A stretch of 30,676 nt of DNA from Sphaeroforma sirkka (taxonomy: Eukaryota; Opisthokonta; Ichthyosporea; Ichthyophonida), in the NCBI GenBank assembly GCA_001586965.3, contig LUCW03000290.1:1-30676 (forward strand), in the 5' to 3' direction. The notes beneath the pieces were generated by a model. The model did no database searches and had not been told where the DNA came from. It was given only the letters and a program-made list of their open reading frames with translations. The position numbers and the translations under genes are program-made. Shown one piece after another: positions 19,799-27,700 of the stretch. The number at the start of each line of letters is the position of its first letter. Position 1 is the first letter of the stretch.

Positions 19799-20165
19799 TT
19801 TTTAACTTACCATAGAAGTTGTTAGTTTATTAGTAATTACAGAGAAAGCTACAGAATATGAATTAGTCAGTAGCTGGCACATATTTTTTTGTTATAAGTA
19901 TAACAATTGAAAGACAATGCGAACAGAGAATGTCGCATCAAATTGAACGATTTAGATTATCCGAACGGTTTAGATTGAATTGAACGATTTAGATTGGATT
20001 AACGACGTGTGGACGACGAGGATGAAGAAAGAATCTACTAATACGAGTGAACCCGAAGAGCGAACATTCCAATCAAGCAGAACATTAACCAGGGTCAACA
20101 AGGAAAGTCTCACGACGATCAAATGACGAAATCAGACAATCAGTCAGAATCCACAGATAAGTAGT
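19799..20165 (+). other. A2 leader
   Basis: Shared with A1 (3083-3455, inverted). Holds a 24-nt stretch (19816-19839) that is 21/24 complementary to 19717-19740 of the LTR, and three copies of GAACG[A/G]TTTAGATT at 19945, 19963 and 19982. No canonical tRNA primer-binding site directly follows the LTR. No coding frame of note. Confidence 0.6.
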
Positions 20166-20168
20166 CAT

Positions 20169-22076
20169 GTGAGAGTACACGAGGGGACAGCGGAGCAGGA
20201 CGAACTCGAAATAATGTATACCGACGGCTGGCAGTTATTCCCTAGTTACTTTGAACAAGCGCAACAACACTTTGGACCGAATGACATAGATGTATTTGCG
20301 GACCCAACCAACGCTCAGCTTCCTCGGTTCTGGACGAAGGATGATGGGGAAGGAGCGTTTGCCCACGACTGGTCGATAGTCGATGGATGGATGAACCCGC
20401 CTTGGGGACAGATACACAGGATGTTACGCAAGATACGAGCCGACGGCGCACGGGCCACAGTATGTCTACCATGGGTACCAAGAGCACCATGGTTCGACCT
20501 GTTCAAGCAGTTATTGCAGACAGAACCGGTGCTGGTACCACGGACACCACACACGTTCCTCAAGTACGCTAAGTACGCATGTGGGAAGACACCATGGGGT
20601 CATACCGTAGTAGCACGGGTGGGTCCTCCCAATGGATTCAAACTGGACCCGCTGTTTTCACAGCGACTTGGTTTTGCAGAACCAAAGCATACAAAATATG
20701 TCATGTGCTTAGACACAGCGCGAGAAATCTCAGTGGCACTGGCAGATGCAGAGGGTCAACCGGCGTTTGCACAAGCGAGTCCGGCGGAGAAACAGCGTCG
20801 TACGCAACTCACGCAAGCGCAACACGAACAAGGACATCATGGGGCGGCGGACACAGTCCAACAACTTCGTCAGAACGGTCACGTTTGGCCAGGGGCACTT
20901 GAGTTAGCCACAGAAGTTAAGCGGCAATGTGGCACATGTTTGGGACAGGACACACTTCGTAAAGGTTTCCACCCGATGATTAGCATCGATGCACGCTACC
21001 CGTGGGACCATATTCAAGTGGACTACATCCCGATGCCACTGGAGTCCAGACGCAAGAACAATTATATTCTTCACGTCTTAGACATCGCCACAGGCTATTC
21101 TATCCTTCGAGCCACACCGGACAAGACAAAGGAAACCACGACACAGACACTCATAGAGATTTTTTGGCGAACATGGTTTCCCCGTAAAATCCAAACAGAC
21201 ATGGGGAAGGAGTTCACCAACAAGTTAGTGGAGCTGCTGGTCCAGGAAGTGGGGATGCTACATAAGGTGTCTCCACCATATCGACCCCAAGTGCTGGGCG
21301 CGGCAGAACGACGTCACAAGGAGATTACACGTTCTATTCGACAATGCTGTGAGGCAGTTCCCCTTCGATGGGACGAACGCCTTCCGTTTACGATGCTATA
21401 CCAGAACCTTCGGATATCCCGTCGCCATAAGAGTGCACCGTTTAGCGTGTACTTTGGCCGCCGCCATGTTCCGTTCGCCGATTTCACGGACGAGTTACCG
21501 GATTCTCAGCCGATGACGAATGACACCTGGGCACAACGATTAGACCAGTTACAGGACACTATATTGCCGACCCTCCACCACATTACCAAGAAGTATACAG
21601 GCAAGCTTACGACGACATTTGACCGCCTACATGCTCACGTCTTGGTACATTTCGACGAAGGAGATGTGGTCATGGTACGATCAGAAGGCCGAACAACGAA
21701 GGCTATGCGGCCATTGTTTGGACCATATGTAGTCAAAGCTAGACACGGCCAACGCTACGAGTTAGCGAACAAGGATGGTTCCGCCCCACCAGAATTCAAG
21801 ACCAAACCGGTACGGGTGGAACTCCTCCGTTTAGTGCATAGACGCACAGACCCACCAATTAACGAAGACTTATGGACCGAAGGAGGGGTGGAGTTTCGCC
21901 ATATTATCACACATCGTACGAATGATGAGACGGGGAAATTAGAATACCTGGTGAGATGGCGAGAAGGCGAACCAACGTGGGAAACAGCAGAAGCTTTTGA
22001 TGATGCCAACGATATCGCGGCCTACCACAAAGCTTCGCAGACACGGACACGTAAGCGCCAACGTGCACAAGTCTAA
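20169..22076 (+). CDS. A2 pol 3' half: Dam-like domain, integrase, chromodomain (fossil)
   Basis: 635 open codons. Residues 1-10 are the end of the RNase H linker (RVHEGT). About 20-150 is the Dam-like domain (DIDVFADPTNAQLPRFW, NPPW at 76-79, VCLPW at 99-102, APWFDLFKQL). About 205-260 is the integrase zinc region (H219, H223 or H224, C254, C257). About 275-385 is the catalytic core with D285, D344 and E380 in DD35E spacing. The C-terminal integrase region (GDVVMVRSEGRTTKAM, FGPYVVKARHG) follows, then a chromodomain at about 575-625 (YLVRWREGEPTWETAEAF) and a basic end. Homologous throughout to the C1 pol (27849-29936). The ATG at 20169 is only the first in frame and need not be used. Confidence 0.9.
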   Translation: MRVHEGTAEQDELEIMYTDGWQLFPSYFEQAQQHFGPNDIDVFADPTNAQLPRFWTKDDGEGAFAHDWSIVDGWMNPPWGQIHRMLRKIRADGARATVCLPWVPRAPWFDLFKQLLQTEPVLVPRTPHTFLKYAKYACGKTPWGHTVVARVGPPNGFKLDPLFSQRLGFAEPKHTKYVMCLDTAREISVALADAEGQPAFAQASPAEKQRRTQLTQAQHEQGHHGAADTVQQLRQNGHVWPGALELATEVKRQCGTCLGQDTLRKGFHPMISIDARYPWDHIQVDYIPMPLESRRKNNYILHVLDIATGYSILRATPDKTKETTTQTLIEIFWRTWFPRKIQTDMGKEFTNKLVELLVQEVGMLHKVSPPYRPQVLGAAERRHKEITRSIRQCCEAVPLRWDERLPFTMLYQNLRISRRHKSAPFSVYFGRRHVPFADFTDELPDSQPMTNDTWAQRLDQLQDTILPTLHHITKKYTGKLTTTFDRLHAHVLVHFDEGDVVMVRSEGRTTKAMRPLFGPYVVKARHGQRYELANKDGSAPPEFKTKPVRVELLRLVHRRTDPPINEDLWTEGGVEFRHIITHRTNDETGKLEYLVRWREGEPTWETAEAFDDANDIAAYHKASQTRTRKRQRAQV

Positions 22077-22112
22077 TACTTTATCTTCAATATAACTTTG
22101 TTCTCGGATATC

Positions 22113-22508
22113 GAGCTCAAGCTCTGGAGCATAAACCAGCAACTCTAGCTCCCGAGTATAAACCAGCCACTCGAGCTCTTGAGTATAAAAAAGCAGCGAC
22201 TCTAGCTCCCGAGTATAAACCAGCCTCTCGAGCTCTTGAGTATAAAAGCAGCGACTCTAGCTCCCGAGTATAAACCAGCGACTCTAGCTCCCGAGTATAA
22301 ACCAGCAACTCTAGCTCCCGAGTATAAACCAGCCTCTCGAGCTCTTGAGTATAAAAAAAAGCAGCGACTCTAGCTCCCGAGTATAAACCAGCCACTCGAG
22401 CTCGCGAGAATAAACGGTTAGCACTCGAGCTCGCGAGGGAAAATCGTCAGCGGCTCAAGCTCGCGAGGTTAAATGAGCCACTCTTGCTTCGGAGTATAAC
22501 ACAGCGAA
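22113..22508. repeat. Tandem array 1: 14 units of about 28 bp
   Basis: Each unit is of the form CTC-(TAG or GAG)-CTC..GAGTATAAA followed by a CAGC-type spacer (example CTCTAGCTCCCGAGTATAAA). Ten or so units carry TATAAA. Two subtypes alternate: CTCTAGCTCCCGAG and CTCGAGCTCTTGAG. Units after 22395 are more diverged. Each has a short imperfect palindrome at its start. Confidence 0.9.
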
Positions 22509-22704
22509 ATCAATCAAACAACTCCTTGGGCATTGTTTTGAAACAGCGGGTTAATGGTTTGCACGGTTTCTGCCACTGGCAGTTTTTCTCCGACACAAAT
22601 ACAGTCCTATATTGTACTTGCCAAACTCCTATATGCTGACACAGATGAACAGTAGCTTCAAGAATTCAAACACGACGGGTCGCTCGAGACGTACACATCG
22701 GGTC

Positions 22705-22872
22705 CTCTAGCTCTCTGAGGTAAAATGCCAGCACAATGCTCTAGCTCTCTGAGGATAAATGCCAGCACAATGCTCTAGCTCTCGAGGATAAATGCCAGCA
22801 CAATGCTCTAGCTCTCGAGGATAAATGCCAGCACAATGCTCTAGCTCTCGAGGATAATGCCAGCACATAAGG
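22705..22872. repeat. Tandem array 2: 5 units of 33-34 bp
   Basis: Units start CTCTAGCTCT and continue through GAGGATAAATGCCAGC. Copies begin at 22705, 22739, 22773, 22806 and 22839. The core CTCTAGCTC..GAG is shared with array 1, so both arrays descend from one motif. A3 carries four units of the same array at 25963-26095. Confidence 0.92.
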
Positions 22873-22931
22873 TACTATGCTATTCTTATCATCTCTGAAA
22901 CTGGCACACTGCTTTGTTCAGTGCTTCAGTT

Positions 22932-22940
22932 TGGGGGGGT
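22932..22940 (+). promoter_or_regulatory. Polypurine tract of A2
   Basis: TTTGGGGGGGT directly before the 3' LTR terminus TGTGGTC. Fixes the element orientation as plus. Confidence 0.65.
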
Positions 22941-23187
22941 TGTGGTCAGAATACAAGTACTTATATTTATTTGATTATTTTAGGTTTATTACAAGTTTTA
23001 CAGTTTATCAGAATAATCTGATAAACTGGGTTTTAGGGTTTTGCTGGTTTTACAGCACATGACTAATGACTCATTTAAGAGTCAGTCATTTTAGGATTAC
23101 TGTTTATAATTACTAATAAATGAACAACGTCCCCCCCCTGAGGAGGGAGAACGTTGAGATACAGTTATCTCGCGTATACTTACTACA
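22941..23187 (+). repeat. LTR-A, 3' LTR of A2 (247 bp)
   Basis: Identical to the 5' LTR except in the C-run (8 C followed by TG, against CCCCCTCCCTG). Followed by the target duplication ACAG. Confidence 0.95.
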
Positions 23188-23520
23188 ACAGCCATATCTG
23201 TAGCGTAGGCTACTCGGCATGAGATAGCAGAGACTTCAGCCCCTGGATCAAATAGTGCCATAACTTTTTCTCCATTTACGAAAACTGTTTGAAAGATACG
23301 TTCATCTCCTTTGGTATAGATTTTATTGAACATTTTCTCATAATCTTGCTCTAGTGCGCACATATGGTACTGTCAGTGCTTAACTTGGACGTCCGGTAAG
23401 TCCTTGCAATCCTCTTTGTGCCAACCGTTAGTACCCTTGCGTAGAAGGCATGGTGTAGTGTGCACAAAATAGTTGACAGTAGCACCACCGTCAACTAGAA
23501 AGTTATCTGAAAGATGTGTC
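23188..23520 (-). pseudogene. B1 protease N-terminal part and gag zinc-finger region (fossil)
   Basis: The minus strand reads KVMALFDPGAEVSAIS, the active-site region of a retropepsin (family consensus D-T/S-G-A, here DPGA), preceded by FQTVFVNGE. Upstream (about 23450-23390) lies a CX9HX3C cluster (CLLRKGTNGWHKEDC) like the long-spaced knuckle in A1 gag. The fragment ends exactly at the A2 target duplication. It belongs to B1 by position; beyond about 23520 homology can no longer be followed. Broken. Confidence 0.7.
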
Positions 23521-25003
23521 TTTTACATTCATATGGGTGTGTTATTCGAGCAATAGATGCTAAATAGTTGGATCCAAATTTATTGACAACGGATAAGATC
23601 ATTGTGCAAACTTTTGTATTGTGTCCTTCGACAGAATAATTATTGCGGGTAAGGGAACCAGCGTCAAAATCAGCATTCCGATGACCCTAGGTGTCACATC
23701 GGGCGCATTCAGTAGGGCAGCTGCTGGCAAGATAGTCAGTGCTCTAGCAGACGAAGTAAGGAGGGGGTGTGCCAGTAGAATGGTGCGCGGAGGACGGTCA
23801 CGATCACAAGGAATAGGGTGAGTGCGGGCAAGAAATTTCTCCGTGGTTTCCAGACGTAGGATAAGATCATTGTGGGACGGCTTAGGTGCACGATTGGATG
23901 CCGGATTACTACGGATGAAAGAGACAGTTTCAGAGGCAGCGAGAGAAGGGTTAGTTAGTTCTCAAGCTTCAATCCATTCAAATATCAGTGGTGGTAACTT
24001 CGACATGGTTGTTACTGAGGAGGAACTGTCTGGCTTGTTTTGATATTGTTAACCAAGACCATGGGGCAAATATGAGTTATTCAGCTCCAAGGCAGTGGCG
24101 AATTTTAGTGGTCATAGACTTGAAGAAAACGTGATGGGCAGCATGATACGATCCGCCTTTTTTAGTGGTAGTTCTAGAATTTGTTGTTCGAAAGTGGGGG
24201 GCAGGAGATAGATAGACGATAGGTGTATGACCAAGAGAAATGACTGGTTGGCCATCCTGGATGAATTGTAGAGCAGCTGTATGGCGTCCTTTTCGCCTGT
24301 GGAGGCGGCAACAAAGACATATGAGCGCCACACATCATGATTGCGGCCATCTGTATCGAGTTGAGTCCATTTGTGGCGAGAAAGTACAATAGCTGTATTA
24401 TCGCCATCCATATTGAGCGAGTTTAATAGAGGTAAATACAGCCCATAAACTAATAGATCGAGAAAAGCCCTTTTGGAAATACTGTTTATTGTATTTGTCA
24501 CATGAATATATATATATTATTTGAGATGTATACTTATGGTTGTCAGGTTGTCAAGTAAAATAAGTTTTTGCAAGACTTCTTTAACAGTAAATAAACTCTG
24601 CTTATGATTCTAAACTTAGTTGGACTTTGAGTCCATGAGAAAAACATATTTTTCCTTTAGAACGAACAGAAACACTGGAATCCATCGTTTCCAGAATTTA
24701 TTTTATTTTAAACCGATTAGACGACGACTCGACTAATGTAAAATTGTAAATATACTCTCTGATTCATGAATTATAACTAAAATCATAAACCCCCAAAACT
24801 CGGCTTTCTTCTTTGAACTACAAACCTCTCACTTTTGGAGATTTGCCTCATAGTTTATTTTCTAACCCAGCATGACACAAACCTAGAACCTACATTTTAT
24901 ATTTATTTACTGACAGAATTTAGAATAAACTTTAGTCTTTGAGATGATCCCTTTGAAGGCCTTCTTAACTATTATCGAACTGTGTTTGAAATAAAACAAC
25001 CAA
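23521..25003. other. Unassigned region between B1 remnant and gag-like frame
   Basis: Mixed sequence. 23591-23606 and 23859-23874 are the same 16-mer. 23621-24043 (plus) stays in one frame apart from a single internal TGA and encodes an Ala/Arg/Ser-rich product (GAFSRAAAGKIVSALADEV ... NFDMVVTEEELSGLF). 24112-24501 (minus) is open for 129 codons (HKWTQLDTDGRNHDVWRSY). I recognise neither. 24500-25000 is AT-rich with no gene seen. Confidence 0.4.
23591..23874. repeat. 16-bp perfect direct repeat, 268 bp apart
   Basis: GGATAAGATCATTGTG at 23591-23606 and again at 23859-23874. The length and perfection suit a target-site duplication of an inserted 252-bp segment (23607-23858), but that segment shows no poly-A tail or element ends. 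Confidence 0.7.
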
Positions 25004-25637
25004 CATGCTTTCAAGCACTCACCTTACTTCCAAGACCACTGCGGTGTCTTGGACTGTGCCAGCCCACGATAGATCTAACATTGACTTATGGGAGCAGGAC
25101 ATGGAACTAACAATGTCCTCTCATCACATCGACGACTTAACTTCTTTATTACACTATGGTCAGAAACTTCCTCAGCTATGCTGACATGTTTGACACTCGT
25201 AATGAAGAACAAGACAATCCCCAGAACTACATGGTTGAAATTGAAACATTTATTACGTCAGTGCGCAATATTTGCAAATACCAGAAAGCGAAGACATTTA
25301 TAATTTCATCTATGGATCCGTCTCCAACTTCAGTTGCCAAGACGATAAAAAATGAACACCCCTGGAGTAAATTCTCTTTCCTTATGTCAAAATATAAGCA
25401 CCAGTCTAAGCTTATCTATAAGGTTTGCGTCGCTTACCGTCCCGCTATATGTCGTGTATCTACTGAAGCTCTCCGTGAATGATTCTTCCACTGTGAAACT
25501 TCAATCGCTACCGCATCCACTAAAGGTATAATCTTAAATTCTCGTGTTCAACAAAACCTATTTTTTGGCGAACTTGGTCAAGCTGACCGAGACCTATCAA
25601 CTTCGAAATGTCTATATATGCAACTTCGTGATATCAC
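25004..25637 (+). pseudogene. Gag-like coding remnant, plus strand, cut by A3
   Basis: The plus strand from ATG 25004 encodes a charged, helical product (DRSNIDLWEQDMELTMSSHH; FLSYADMFDTRNEEQDNPQN; ICKYQKAKTFIISSMDPS) continuing toward RVQQNLFFGELGQADRD and ending at the A3 LTR at 25638. The style recalls gag of an LTR element, with N-terminal W/helix motifs, but no knuckle or capsid motif is visible. Family unknown. It has a few breaks. Orientation is opposite to B1, so it is probably a separate old element. Confidence 0.35.
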
Positions 25638-25885
25638 TGTAGTAAGTATACGCGAGATAACTGTATCTCAACGTTCTCCCTCCTCAGGGAGGGGGACGTT
25701 GTTCATTTATTAGTAATTATAAACAGTAATCCTAAAATGACTGACTCTTAAATGAGTCATTAGTCATGTGCTGTAAAACCAGCAAAACCCTAAAACCCAG
25801 TTTATCAGATTATTCTGATAAACTGTAAAACTTGTAATAAACCCAAAATAATCAAATAAATATAAGTACTTGTATTCTGACCACA
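25638..25885 (-). repeat. LTR-A, 3' LTR of A3 (248 bp)
   Basis: Plus reading TGTAGTAAGTATACGCG (25638) to TATTCTGACCACA (25885). Nearly identical to both A2 LTRs, with all hairpins intact. Left flank TCAC; the matching flank is outside the window. Confidence 0.93.
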
Positions 25886-25962
25886 ACCCCCCCAAACTGA
25901 AGCACTGAACAAAGCAGTGTGCCAGTTTCAGAGATGATAAGAATAGCATAGTACCTTATGTG

Positions 25963-26095
25963 CTGGCATTATCCTCGAGAGCTAGAGCATTGTGCTGGCA
26001 TTTATCCTCGAGAGCTAGAGCATTGTGCTGGCATTTATCCTCAGAGAGCTAGAGCATTGTGCTGGCATTTTACCTCAGAGAGCTAGAGGACCCGA
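25963..26095. repeat. A3 3' UTR tandem array (4 units of about 33 bp)
   Basis: Inverted counterpart of A2 array 2 with four units instead of five. Units carry the same two variants (CCTCGAGAGCTAGAG and CCTCAGAGAGCTAGAG) in the same order. Confidence 0.9.
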
Positions 26096-26114
26096 TGTAT
26101 ACGTCTCGAGCGAA

Positions 26115-27176
26115 CAAGTATTCCCTGAAATGTGTCAGTCCATATACCAATGCCAGTAACTCCTTCATAGGTGTGGCGTAGTTCTGTTGCGCATGGTTCA
26201 GAGTCTTACTAAAGAACATTAAGTAATGTTTCTTACCGTTGACCCATTGGAATAGCGCTCCCCCTAAACCGTAATCGCTAGCGTCGGTTTCCAAGTTCAG
26301 AGGAATGCCGTCGACCGGAAAGTGTAACGCCACAGCATTCACCACTGCGTCTTTCATTGCCTGCCACGCCTGTGCATGTCTCTCCTCCTAACGATCACCT
26401 ATCAACTCCTTTGGTTTGAGTTTGCAAAATTCGCGCAAGGGTGCAACCGTGTTCGCGAAATTAGGCAGATGTTCGTGGAGGTAATTTGCTAAACCCAACG
26501 CCGAGGCTATATCTTTGTATCGTTGTGGTGTGGACCAGTCGATCAGCTTGGCCTGCTTTTCATGGTCAATGTCAATGCCTTATGCCGATACTTTCTTCCC
26601 TAGGATCATGACTTCGGAGATAGCGAAGTGGCACTTGGCAGGGTTAAGCTTAAAACTGTGGTATGTTAAGCGTTGTATCACCTTCTGCACCGTCCTAACG
26701 TGTTCGTCATAACCGTCACTGGCGATAACTATGTCATCGATATAGTGGTGAACCGGTAAGCCATCAAGTATTGTACTCAAGGTACGTTGAAACTGCTGCG
26801 TGAGTACATGAAGACCGAACGGTGCTGATGTGAACGATTACTGATAACGTTCGTGTGTGTAAAACTAAATAAGTATTGTGAGTCTGGATGGATGGGCAGC
26901 CTGTGGTATGCAGCCGATATGTCCAGCGTCGTGTAGTACTTCTTACTCTTGAGGCGAGATATGAGTTCGTTGACCTTGGGGATCAGGAACTGGTCACCAG
27001 GAATAAGCGCGTTAACGGCACGCATGTCTAAACACACGCGTACCTTCTTGACGTTGCCTTCCGCATCGAATGTCGGTACCGCAAGGAGAGGAAGATTAAC
27101 AGTCGTTGGTGTCGTTCGTTTCGTGATCACCAAATCCGTCGTCAACCACTTCTTCACTTGTTCATCCACATAGGGG
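26115..27176 (-). pseudogene. A3 reverse transcriptase and RNase H start (fossil)
   Basis: Minus-strand pieces: KKVRVCLDMRAVNALIPGDQ and YYTTLDISAAYHRLPIHPD (RT palm), VHHYIDDIVIASDGYDEHVR (catalytic YIDD), SFKLNPAKCHFA, then ETDASDYGLGGALFQW and FFSKTLNHAQQNYATPMKEL (RNase H start). Closely similar to the C1 copy at 29803-30645 and to family B. Broken. Confidence 0.8.
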
Positions 27177-27355
27177 TGTAGTAAACACATCAAATACGAT
27201 ACTAAAACCTACTGAGTCTCCCTGAGGCTCAGTGCGGTGTATTTATTCTTATATTTGATTGTCTACGTGGTCTACAAATAATTCACCTCGTGTGAATTAA
27301 TTGTAAATTAATTCTAACTTCACACTGATAGTGGTTTAAGGGGACTTTTACCACA
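27177..27355 (-). repeat. LTR-C, 3' LTR of C1 (179 bp)
   Basis: In element orientation it starts TGTGGTAAAAGTCCCC at 27355 and ends TGTTTACTACA at 27177: same termini as LTR-A (TGTGGT...TACTACA). Inverted repeats: GAATTAATT-GTA-AATTAATTC (27294-27314, 9-bp perfect stem) and an overlapping AATTCAC/GTGAATT. It also has CTGAG...CTCAG around CTCCCTGAGG, a motif shared with the LTR-A hairpin. Confidence 0.75.
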
Positions 27356-27366
27356 CTCCCCTCAAG
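27356..27366 (-). promoter_or_regulatory. Polypurine tract of C1
   Basis: Minus-strand CTTGAGGGGAG directly before the LTR terminus TGTGGT. Confidence 0.6.
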
Positions 27367-27700
27367 CTCAAGCGTCACCAGTGATTGAAGAGCTTCAAAA
27401 AATAAATGACCTCTTAAACTATTGAAAATTAAACATATATAACTAGTAGTGTAAATAAACAATATATATATATATATATATATAAACTAATGAAATCCTT
27501 CTGCTGAGTAAGTTCTTGCCTTGAAACTGGTCTTTTGAACCATCCCGGCTGTGCTGGTATATTTTCACCCCCAAAAAAAGCTAGGGTATCCGCTGGTATG
27601 TTTTCACACCCCCATAAGCTAGGGGTATCCGCTGGAGTTATACTCGCCTATAAGCTCGAGTTGTGGAATCGTCTTTCGCCTCTATACCGTGGTGAAATCT
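27367..27700 (-). other. C1 3' untranslated region with tandem units and (AT)n
   Basis: 27551-27590, 27591-27629 and 27630-27660 are about 40-bp units sharing a CGCTGGTAT...CACCCCC and AAGCTAGGGGTATC pattern, the third diverged toward CTATAAGCTCGAG. 27462-27484 is an (AT)n microsatellite. The rest is AT-rich. Confidence 0.7.

Larger units (their letters stand above)
22077..22928 (+). other. A2 3' untranslated region
   Basis: Between the pol stop and the polypurine tract. Holds two tandem arrays (22113-22508 and 22705-22872) separated by about 200 bases without visible structure. No reading frame with a recognisable product. Confidence 0.8.
19551..23187 (+). mobile_element. Ty3/Gypsy family A, copy A2, with both LTRs, nested in B1
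   Basis: 3637-bp element with 5' LTR 19551-19798, 3' LTR 22941-23187 and a 4-bp target duplication ACAG (19547-19550 and 23188-23191). Parts: LTR, leader (19799-20165), one long pol reading frame (20169-22076) with Dam-like domain, integrase and chromodomain, a repeat-rich 3' UTR (22077-22928), a G-rich polypurine tract and LTR. The LTRs differ only in a C-run, so the insertion is young. Gag, protease and RT are not among its parts, so as a coding unit it is broken. If mobile at all it would depend on relatives. Confidence 0.9.
14797..23520 (-). mobile_element. Ty3/Gypsy family B, copy B1, split by nested A2
   Basis: Minus-strand chromovirus-like element. Parts seen: 3' LTR (14797-15384), polypurine tract (15385-15397), integrase with C-terminal tail, Dam-like domain, RNase H, RT and part of the protease up to 19550. 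After the nested element A2 (19551-23187) come the remaining protease part and a gag Cys/His region (23188 to about 23520). The same ACAG flanks A2 on both sides, showing the two segments were contiguous. No 5' LTR is seen in the window. Broken, with about four or five breaks besides the insertion. Older than A2. Confidence 0.8.
25638..27176 (-). mobile_element. Ty3/Gypsy family A, copy A3 (3' end and RT part)
   Basis: Reading leftward from the junction with C1 at 27176: RT and start of RNase H (about 27176-26115), 3' UTR array (25963-26095), polypurine tract (G-run next to 25886) and 3' LTR (25638-25885). The 3' UTR and LTR (25638-26113) are the inverted counterpart of 22690-23187 in A2. C1 lies within A3, so A3 is older than C1; its remaining part is beyond the right edge. 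Broken, a handful of breaks. Confidence 0.8.

Noticed and set aside
20169-20600. Host DNA adenine methyltransferase gene
   Set aside because: The domain is fused in frame to Ty3/Gypsy integrase and recurs in two other Gypsy families at the same position, so it belongs to the elements.
22117-22395. Minus-strand 92-codon frame encoding repeated VYTRELESL/LYSGARVAA peptides
   Set aside because: It is the antisense of tandem array 1. The units are close to a multiple of three, which keeps a frame open by chance. No start context or homologue, and it lies in a 3' UTR.
22113-22872. CRISPR-like look of regularly spaced palindromic units
   Set aside because: Eukaryotic retroelement 3' UTR. The whole 28- or 33-bp unit is repeated with no unique spacers, there are no cas genes, and the same array recurs in another element copy.
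19551-23187. Reading the 248-bp inverted and direct repeats as MITEs or as ends of a DNA transposon
   Set aside because: The copies at 19551 and 22941 are direct, have TG...CA ends, a polypurine tract and a 4-bp target duplication, and enclose integrase, all as in an LTR element. The inverted pairs are between different element copies.
27462-27484. (AT)n run as a replication origin or functional site
   Set aside because: An ordinary dinucleotide microsatellite in an AT-rich 3' UTR. No other signal accompanies it.
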